A stretch of DNA of 11,745 nt, taken from NCBI GenBank assembly GCA_028565635.1, contig JAOXYB010050647.1, positions 1 through 11,745 of the forward strand, given 5' to 3'. Under the pieces are notes generated by a model that worked only from the letters and a program-made list of their open reading frames with translations, had not been told where the DNA came from and did no database searches. The stretch is from Phoronis ovalis (taxonomy: Eukaryota; Phoronida; Phoronidae). The position numbers and the translations under genes are program-made. Numbering within the stretch: position 1 is the stretch's first letter; each line of letters opens with the position of its first letter. Positions 7,701 through 11,745 of this stretch are shown piece by piece.

Positions 7701-9110
7701 TCAGTATGTATGTATGAATATTATATAAACAACAATGATCAACTTCCTTATCATAACAATTCCCACTCACTAGTATCATAGGAATATAATCCTGGCAGAC
7801 ATTGACAAGCTTTTAAGTCATCTCGTCCTCCATAAACATACAACTTCCTGCCAACTGTGCTATAAAACATAGAATCATTTATATATTGGTTTCTGAATTT
7901 AATTTAAAACAAACATAATTATATTTTTCCACTGAGTACGTAAAGTTGACTAAAATAAAAACTTATATACAATATTACCCAGTCAAAAAAAAAATTGGTA
8001 AAGCATATTTCTAATTACATAGCACAAAAATCACTAATGAATTCCAACTATAACACTAAATGACATATAAATATTAAATTCTAACAAATTCCTAACCATG
8101 ATTTCGCAAGAGTAAAAATGGGGAATGATTACTCTTCTTAACTACATACCAAAATGAATGTCCTTCCCTTTTACAGGGGATATCACCACTCTGAGGCACT
8201 TCCTTCCATGCAGCCATAGTAGCATCAACTGTGAACGAATAAGATCCAGTTAGCCACAATTTTGTTAAAAAATTTAACTGTTTTATTAACATGACACGAA
8301 TGCATTTAATATTGTAATCTTTCATCAGAAATACTTTAATGTTTAATAGTACTAAACTATTTCAGTTAAAAAAAAATTAAATGTGCAACAATATATACCT
8401 GTAAGTGAAAATAAGTCATTGTGATACTTTATTTGCCTGCCATCAGATGATGTGGTCATTCCACCAAACAGGAATACTTTTTCACTCTTAACAGTGACAG
8501 CATGCCCTTGCCTACATCAAAATGGAAAATATATGTTGGAGCTATATGTTACTACTCAGGCATCTATTTAGAAAATAAAATGAACACAATGTCAATGCTG
8601 GATATATGTATGCATATGTATTATATAACTAGTGAGATGGATAATAAATTATCCAGTAAAATTATCCCAACTACAAAAATCATAAACTACAAAAAGTTCC
8701 AAGGATTGAAAGCGTTGATAAATGTAGTATGTTCATTATGTATGATACTATAGACTTCGGAATGACTGCATCTCAGATTATTATACTTTGAATCTGAATG
8801 TATACAATGTAGGATCATTTCTGGTATTAATTGCATCGGAATACTTATGGCCACTTCACCATTTGCCTTTTGAATTTTACTAAAAATGAAAGCTTGCCAT
8901 TCTGATTTGTTACTTCTTTTTAAAATATAACTGTTTAACAGGATTTTCTCGCCAGCTGATAATGTAATGAACGCAATTAATATGTAATTTTGTACTGTTA
9001 TTTTAAATTACATTATATAAACAATAGTTTACAATACGTTATGCATACCTTGGTGATGGAACCTTTCCTTTAACATCTCTTGTAACCCAAGAACAACTTG
9101 CAACTGCCAT
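1620..9110 (-). CDS. Kelch beta-propeller / coiled-coil protein, 12 coding exons, 506 aa
   Basis: Spliced minus-strand gene: join of 9110-9049, 8511-8399, 8228-8150, 7859-7771, 7502-7304, 6828-6728, 6270-6185, 5520-5353, 3749-3662, 2822-2582, 2351-2162, 1724-1620 (1521 nt). All introns are GT-AG and all phases agree. The ATG has purine at -3 and G at +4, and an in-frame TGA lies 18 nt upstream, which fixes the start. Six kelch blades carry the diglycine at residues 37-38, 95-96, 147-148, 197-198, 249-250 and 304-305, spaced 50-58 residues. Blades 1-5 end in Trp 66, 119, 168, 219 and 275; Trp8 near the N-terminus probably completes blade 6. Residues 384-501 are a charged heptad-rich coiled coil. 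There is no signal peptide or membrane segment, so it is likely cytoplasmic, a protein-binding scaffold. Kelch plus coiled coil recalls fungal Tea1/Kel1; the propeller recalls RABEPK/KLHDC proteins. The exact orthologue is not recognised. Introns of 170-290 nt (2, 3, 4, 10) show nothing else. Confidence 0.93.
1725..2161 (-). other. Kelch gene intron 11 (437 nt)
   Basis: GTAAGT...ACAG intron, phase 0, interrupting the coiled coil between residues 472 and 473. I see only AT-rich unique-looking sequence. Confidence 0.8.
2162..2351 (-). CDS. Kelch gene exon 11 (residues 409-472, coiled coil)
   Basis: Acceptor CTGCTTTAG, consensus donor GTAAGT. All 64 residues fit a charged coiled coil: rich in Glu, Lys, Gln and Arg with hydrophobic residues at heptad-like spacing (for example L-A-G-I-L-E-Q, 439-445), and no proline. 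Trp453 is the only tryptophan. Confidence 0.93.
2582..2822 (-). CDS. Kelch gene exon 10 (residues 329-408, linker and start of coiled coil)
   Basis: Acceptor TTTTTTTGCAG, donor GTATGG; phase 1 in and phase 2 out. The first part (about 329-383) is a polar Ser/Thr/Gln-rich linker with no kelch features. From about residue 384 (S-Y-I-R-E-L-A-K) the sequence becomes amphipathic and helical, with V-D-K-A-V-D-A-L-E-I-Q-F-A-E-L (393-407) beginning the coiled coil. Confidence 0.92.
3295..3400. repeat. Degenerate TTCAGCTGSCAG tandem units
   Basis: TTCAGCTG recurs at 3295, 3317, 3356 and 3386. The clearest unit is 39 bp (3317-3355 against 3356 onward): TTCAGCTGSCAGATACAGCT, then a short variable stretch and GCATATTCA. 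The spacing of the outer units is irregular (22 and 30 bp), so the array has lost or gained segments. Confidence 0.75.
3300..3328. repeat. Perfect 11-bp stem, 7-nt loop hairpin
   Basis: CTGGCAGCTGA (3300-3310) and TCAGCTGCCAG (3318-3328) are exact reverse complements around GATTATT. The hairpin sits inside the MITE-like element. Confidence 0.9.
3662..3749 (-). CDS. Kelch gene exon 9 (residues 300-328, blade 6 core)
   Basis: Acceptor TTATAG, perfect donor GTAAGT. It encodes L-C-V-I-G-G-M (300-306), F-N-D-V (312-315) and a strand ending L-K-L-I-N-P-S-E. There is no closing Trp, so blade 6 is presumably completed by the N-terminal strand bearing Trp8. After residue 322 the chain leaves the propeller through a short basic stretch (E-R-K-P). 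Confidence 0.9.
4171..4278. repeat. Dispersed repeat, copy A
   Basis: It runs from GTACGTACC through TATGGCCACCAGTCGGCCAT and CTAATCTGTACTTTGACCT to AATATGAAGCT. It contains a perfect hairpin: AATATGGCC (4192-4200) and GGCCATATT (4208-4216) around a 7-nt loop. The same landmarks recur in the same order in copy B. A partial third match (GATCTGTACTTTGGTCCCTA) is near 3910. Confidence 0.75.
4543..4662. repeat. Dispersed repeat, copy B
   Basis: Direct-orientation relative of copy A about 372 bp away, sharing ACGTACC-TCT, CATGGCCACCAGTC, CTAATCTGTACTTTGACCT and the closing AATAT-AAGCTG. The central hairpin is decayed to ATGGC/GCCAT. Divergence between copies is appreciable, so they are old. Confidence 0.75.
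5353..5520 (-). CDS. Kelch gene exon 8 (residues 244-299, blade 5)
   Basis: Acceptor ACATTTTAG, donor GTGAAC; both boundaries are phase 0, so this exon is a symmetric unit of 56 codons, close to one blade. It encodes IYVFGG (245-250), an acidic loop with Cys255 and Cys261, N-D-I-Y (263-266), Trp275, and R-Y-G-H (288-291) opening blade 6. Confidence 0.94.
5521..6184 (-). other. Kelch gene intron 7 (664 nt)
   Basis: GTATTT...TTTAG intron, phase 0, just before the blade 5 core strand. Two short minus-strand frames (5521-5706, 5716-5907) carry no recognisable domain; I see no repeat or RNA gene. Confidence 0.8.
6185..6270 (-). CDS. Kelch gene exon 7 (residues 215-243, end of blade 4)
   Basis: Acceptor GTTTTTGTAG, donor GTATTT. 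It carries Trp219, closing blade 4, then G-I-P-P-F-P-R (226-232) and the strand ending A-H-H-D-K (239-243) that leads into blade 5. It leaves in phase 0, just before the blade 5 core strand. Confidence 0.9.
6271..6727 (-). other. Kelch gene intron 6 (457 nt)
   Basis: GTAACA...TGTAG intron, phase 1, four residues before the blade 4 tryptophan. Nothing else is supportable inside it. Confidence 0.8.
6728..6828 (-). CDS. Kelch gene exon 6 (residues 181-214, blade 4 core)
   Basis: Acceptor TTGCTTCTAG, donor GTAACA. It encodes R-C-D-H-S (181-185), the strand HIFIFGG (192-198), a short loop and N-D-L-H-I-F (207-212). It enters in phase 2 and leaves in phase 1, the same phases as exon 2, which encodes the equivalent part of blade 1. 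Confidence 0.93.
6829..7303 (-). other. Kelch gene intron 5 (475 nt)
   Basis: GTACTG...TCTAG intron, phase 2, splitting the Arg181 codon. Plain AT-rich sequence with no other feature that I can see. Confidence 0.8.
7304..7502 (-). CDS. Kelch gene exon 5 (residues 115-180, end of blade 2 and blade 3)
   Basis: Acceptor with a seven-T tract ending in CAG, donor GTACTG. It contains Trp119 (closing blade 2), a loop, the strand IIYIFGG (142-148), N-D-M-Y (156-159) and Trp168 (closing blade 3), then P-P-Q-P and two bases of the Arg181 codon. Blade 3 lacks the Arg that precedes the His in most other blades; it has S-T-M-S-H (134-138) instead. The plus strand is also open here, but that is only a shadow. 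Confidence 0.94.
7771..7859 (-). CDS. Kelch gene exon 4 (residues 85-114, blade 2 core)
   Basis: Acceptor TTTTATAG, consensus donor GTGAGT. It encodes the strand LYVYGG (91-96), R-D-D, a Cys-rich loop (Cys103, Cys105) and L-Y-S-Y-D-T (109-114), the usual kelch tyrosine strand. A slightly later AG (CACAG) exists but would break the reading phase, so the first AG was chosen. Confidence 0.92.
8150..8228 (-). CDS. Kelch gene exon 3 (residues 59-84, end of blade 1)
   Basis: Acceptor TTCACAG, donor GTATGT. It carries Trp66, the closing tryptophan of blade 1, then the P-x-x-G-D-I-P-C-K-R-E-G-H loop (70-82) that opens blade 2. The codon for Cys85 is split after two bases. The open frame continues into both flanking introns, but the kelch motif stops exactly at the splice sites, which supports these boundaries. 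Confidence 0.92.
8399..8511 (-). CDS. Kelch gene exon 2 (residues 21-58, blade 1 core)
   Basis: Acceptor GATGTAG, donor GTATAT. The exon enters in phase 2 and leaves in phase 1. It holds the R-Q-G-H motif (21-24), the strand VFLFGG (33-38) and the D-L-F-S-L segment (53-57) of blade 1. A loop of about fourteen residues between the diglycine and the next strand is longer and more polar than in the other blades. Confidence 0.92.
8512..9048 (-). other. Kelch gene intron 1 (537 nt)
   Basis: GTATGC...GTAG intron, phase 2, splitting the Arg21 codon. An 83-codon plus-strand frame at 8502-8753 overlaps the exon 2 acceptor and is taken as chance. No repeat is seen. Confidence 0.8.
9049..9110 (-). CDS. 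Kelch gene exon 1 (residues 1-21)
   Basis: The exon begins at the ATG (9110-9108) in a good translation context (GAA ATG GC) and ends at donor GTATGC, splitting the Arg21 codon after two bases. It encodes MAVASCSWVTRDVKGKVPSP. Trp8 and the P-S-P-R tail look like the final strand and loop of a kelch blade, which suggests the N-terminus closes the propeller by completing blade 6. Any 5' untranslated exon further upstream would not be visible to me. Confidence 0.88.
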
Positions 9111-9682
9111 TTCTAACAATACCGTTCACATTATTATGGTTTTAGATTGTCTTTGCGGCTTGGTGTGCTTGGTTTCCCTCGTAACCTTATCAAATTTCGT
9201 GATGATCCCATCTAATGTCAGCTTAGTGAGATTTCAATATCAAAACTGCAAGTATTATTTCATTTTCATACGAAACATTAATTTAAAATAAGATACATAG
9301 CAATAATTAGGCATGAAAGTATGCTTAAAAACAAAGTTACATAAAGGTGAAATAAGTAATAACGGTTTGGATCGTCATGAACAAAATACATTTTCCTCTG
9401 AATTTCGAGGCTCGAAAGGAAATTATCCGGGAAATTATTAATTTCAGCAAATCTGAATAATTGGTTTAATAAGACAGTTGAACTGTAGGTAAAATAAAGT
9501 TCATAATTTAATAAAAATATCTTAGAAAATATTTTTTTAAGAATTGGCAACTACTGCTTTTAGCAAATCTCAAAACCCTTACATTTCCTTTCGCGTACCA
9601 AGTATGCTGATGTCATGGTGGAGAGGATGCGGGTATTTCATTTGTAGAAGATGTTTTAGCATAATTTGGACTGATTTTTAGT
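9111..9682. promoter_or_regulatory. Divergent intergenic region between the kelch gene and the plus-strand candidate
   Basis: A 572-bp gap separates two outward-facing start codons. I find no clear TATA box; the X-box-like site is the only motif I would name. A 90-codon minus-strand frame at 9278-9550 is present, but such lengths are expected by chance in DNA this AT-rich and it shows no known domain. The region may serve as a bidirectional promoter. Confidence 0.4.
9172..9185. promoter_or_regulatory. Near-consensus X-box (RFX factor site)
   Basis: GTTTCC-CT-CGTAAC matches the imperfect-palindrome X-box pattern GTHNYY-NN-RRNAAC at every specified position except one (C for R at the first base of the right half). 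It sits 62-75 bp upstream of the kelch start codon, where functional X-boxes of ciliary genes are commonly found. A degenerate 14-mer can arise by chance, so this is a candidate only. Confidence 0.35.
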
Positions 9683-10031
9683 ATGTTAGGGAAATTAAAA
9701 AGAAAGCGAGTAGTTGGTGCTATAATGTGGGGGCAACGGAGAAATGCTCCAAAAGAAAATGGATCTGTAAGTATTCGAATAATCAAAATTTTTCATTAAT
9801 TGTAACATATGATGTCTATTTAATTTGGTTTAGTCAACAGATCAGCTTAGTGGCGTGTTGTTAAAATCTATTAAAGGAGTGGGTGTTTCTTGGTTAAGAT
9901 TTACCGGTACGCATGTAACATTAAATTGTGAAAGTTTTATTTATTTCGCTCTGTTGATAAGTGTTATCATCATTTTTTTGTTATACTTATACCGTTGTTT
10001 TCATTTTCTCGTTAATTTCTCGTTACTTTAG
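9683..10031 (+). CDS. Tentative two-exon gene, 93-aa protein with one hydrophobic segment
   Basis: Exon 9683-9766 starts at an ATG with A at -3 and an in-frame TAA 21 nt upstream, encodes MLGKLKRKRVVGAIMWGQRR and eight more residues, and ends at a consensus donor GTAAGT. Exon 9834-10031 follows a 67-nt intron (acceptor GGTTTAG) in phase 0 and runs open for 65 codons to TAG. The predicted protein has a polybasic N-terminus (K-L-K-R-K-R, 4-9), a polar middle and a hydrophobic stretch at about 63-81 that could span a membrane. An alternative donor (ACCG/GTACGC at 9906) could splice out the hydrophobic part. T-rich intron sequence also translates to hydrophobic residues, so the second half is doubtful. 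I recognise no family. Confidence 0.27.
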
Positions 10032-10198
10032 ACTTTTTAATAGTTTTAGTGGAGTGTTGTTAAATGAGGAAGTAAGCCCTAATTTGGGTACATTTAACGA
10101 TGCCTACAAGCAGCCTACAGTAACATGTATCTAAATCCAGTGAACTTGTGCAAGGTTCATTGATTTCGCTCTGCAGCTCTTTTTTTGTCATAAGATTG

Positions 10199-10219
10199 TT
10201 CTTCTTCTTCTTCTTCTTC
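10199..10219. repeat. (TTC)n / (GAA)n microsatellite, seven units
   Basis: Seven perfect TTC units on the plus strand, GAA on the minus strand. Its position at the 3' end of the LINE remnant suggests it is the element's tail. Confidence 0.85.
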
Positions 10220-10374
10220 CAGTAAATGTACCAACATCAATGGGTTGATGGCTTCGGCACATGTGAGGTGAAAAGACATGTTCGTCAAGTGTGGCGCACT
10301 AGTTAAGACTATCTGTATATGTTAAAACAGAGCACTGGGCTCTGGCTCCTCAAGGTAGGGGCGCGGCTCCCTAC

Positions 10375-10404
10375 ACTGCAGATCTATGCACTGCAGATCT
10401 ATGC
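10375..10404. repeat. Perfect 15-bp tandem duplication
   Basis: ACTGCAGATCTATGC occurs twice head to tail (10375-10389 and 10390-10404) with no mismatch. It lies in the 3' untranslated part of the LINE remnant, between the ORF tail and a small GC-rich stem-loop. Confidence 0.9.
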
Positions 10405-10425
10405 AGTGGAGTACCTTTTACAATA

Positions 10426-10554
10426 CTATTTTGTTAGGGCGTTTCGGAATGATTCTGACGTGTTGGCTGTTGTTACGTTGTCTGGCAGTGTGTTCCACTC
10501 TCTGGCTATTCTGTTGTTCGATAACACAGTTCTGTAGGGTAACAGTGTGTACAG
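10426..10554 (-). pseudogene. C-terminal remnant of a LINE reverse-transcriptase ORF
   Basis: Read on the minus strand, 42 codons end at TAG (10428-10426) and contain N-R-I-A-R-E-W-N-T-L-P-D-N-V, then S-E-S-F-R-N-A-L-T-K. This is the characteristic tail of ORF2 in CR1/L2/jockey-type non-LTR retrotransposons, usually of the form R-V-x-x-W-N-S-L-P-x-x-V ... S-F-K-x-x-L. An in-frame TAG lies directly upstream and no reverse-transcriptase core motif is seen, so the copy is 5'-truncated and dead. Confidence 0.75.
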
Positions 10555-10577
10555 CTATTCTATGTCAGACCTGGTGA

Positions 10578-11745
10578 TTTTTTATTATTAAAGTATTCAG
10601 GGGAGGTTGTAGACTTGCACAAATCTAAAATGATAATTTTTTTGATGATGTTATTTTATTTATTACTTTACATTTTGAAGTTTTGAATTTTTTTTATCAA
10701 ATCAGGCCATATATAAAACAAGGGTATATATAAACACTGAAGTTATATTTTATGTTGTATAAACAGTTTCTCCAACTAATAACTGAAAATATGATATTTT
10801 GTGTTGTGAAAATAAAATATTGAAAAAATTAAATATTAAATAAAATTAAATATTTGGCCAGGCAGACTTGAGCCAGTCTAGGGAGGTTGGTAAAGTCGAT
10901 CAATGCCTCAGCCTTTGTAGATAGATCCTGTTCAGTAATCACCAAGAAGAATTACTACTAAAGTCCAAAATAAAACATGACATTAAACACTACAATTAAG
11001 TGTCATACTATTTACAATGGGCATGATCTTTGAACTATGACATATGGTGGGGGCTGTTAAACTCTGTACCAGCTAAGTATAGTTTGACTTTTGTATGAAT
11101 ATTTACATTAAATTGTGCTGGAATCTTATCACCTGTTAGCACATATTAACAGAATAAAATAAAAAGAACTTCTGTGACTTGAAGTATATTGTAAAAACTA
11201 CTTTGACCATGTCCTGGGGTCATGTCAATCTCATTAGTAAGTTTAACTTAGCACAAGCATCCTTTCTTTAATTAGTACATATTAAGTTGTTTGATTAAAA
11301 CTAGGATATATAAAACTCTAAGTAAAATTATAATTCAAATTACCATGTAAGAAACCTGTGACCTGGGTCTAGCATAAACCAACAATAGTTCCAGCTTATA
11401 AAAAACTAGACTAATGTTAGTCAGCTCTGTAATTTAAGATAATGTGAAAAAAAAAATTTCTAAAAAATAATTTTCCTAAAAAGTCATTTAAATGATTTGT
11501 CTAAAAATTTAATGTAAAAGACAAAATAATCTGAGTCTTAGCTTTGAATTAAAGGAGAAAAATGTATGGCACTCCTAGCTTTATACAGTAGACCACATAA
11601 CATATGATGGTGCTTTATAAACAAAATTGTAGAGGTAGCATTACTCAGTAAGCTTGAGCTGTAAGGGCCTCGGATAGTTCCTTTAAAAAATAATTAGGTG
11701 GTGTAGAAGTGTGTCTCGCTGGACATAAATCCATTGAATTATAGT
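10578..11745. other. Right-hand intergenic DNA, no gene seen
   Basis: Very AT-rich, with homopolymer runs and an AAATTAAATATT-type short repetition near 10827-10855. I find no exon with paired splice sites, no tRNA-like cloverleaf and no clear transposon protein remnant. It could hold intron sequence of the plus-strand candidate, but nothing shows this. Confidence 0.5.

Larger units (their letters stand above)
10199..10577 (-). mobile_element. 5'-truncated LINE (CR1/jockey-like) 3' end
   Basis: The element reads leftward: ORF2 tail remnant (10554-10426), a 3' untranslated stretch of about 205 bp, and a terminal (GAA)n tract at 10219-10199. Extreme 5' truncation and a short tandem-repeat tail instead of poly(A) are typical of CR1-like elements. 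The right limit is approximate and I could not define a target-site duplication. The plus-strand open frames at 10319-10577 are antisense shadows of this element. Confidence 0.65.

Noticed and set aside
9278-9550. 90-codon minus-strand open frame with hydrophobic ends, in the divergent region
   Set aside because: About one frame of this length is expected by chance in a window of this size and AT content; no domain, and T/A-rich codons give hydrophobic residues automatically.
10319-10577. Overlapping plus-strand open frames of 63-72 codons
   Set aside because: Antisense to the LINE ORF2 tail; the minus strand carries the recognisable W-N-T-L-P motif.
1-11745. tRNA, rRNA, CRISPR array or bacterial-type operon
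   Set aside because: No cloverleaf with paired A/B boxes, no rRNA-like conserved blocks and no regularly spaced identical repeats were found; the gene structure is eukaryotic.

Overview
The window looks like nuclear DNA of an invertebrate animal. It is AT-rich, its protein-coding gene is broken by eleven GT-AG introns, and it holds a decayed non-LTR retrotransposon tail and several degenerate repeat families. There are no bacterial operons, Shine-Dalgarno sites or long uninterrupted reading frames. I cannot name the species or phylum from the sequence.

The dominant feature is one minus-strand gene, start codon at 9110 and stop at 1620. I assembled twelve coding exons by matching splice sites, reading phase and kelch-motif continuity; every junction keeps frame. 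The product is 506 residues: a six-bladed kelch beta-propeller (about residues 1-322), a polar linker (about 323-383) and a C-terminal coiled coil (about 384-501). This kelch-plus-coiled-coil layout resembles the fungal cell-end proteins Tea1/Kel1 in architecture. The propeller alone resembles the Rab9-effector/KLHDC kelch group. I do not recognise a specific named orthologue.

Layout from left to right: 1-1290 is repeat-bearing DNA with a nested tandem duplication at 592-926. From 1306 to 1620 is the probable 3' untranslated region. From 1620 to 9110 is the kelch gene; its two largest introns carry repeats, namely a pair of diverged direct copies in intron 8 and an inverted-repeat, MITE-like element with a perfect hairpin in intron 9. 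From 9111 to 9682 is a divergent promoter region with a near-consensus RFX X-box about 60 bp upstream of the kelch start. From 9683 to 10031 is a tentative plus-strand two-exon gene for a 93-residue protein with one hydrophobic segment. From 10199 to about 10577 is the 3' end of a minus-strand CR1/jockey-type LINE, ending in a (GAA)n tail. From 10578 to 11745 I see no gene.

The kelch gene and the small plus-strand candidate would be transcribed divergently from a shared region. If the X-box is real, the kelch protein may belong to an RFX-controlled (ciliary) programme, but that is inference from one motif.
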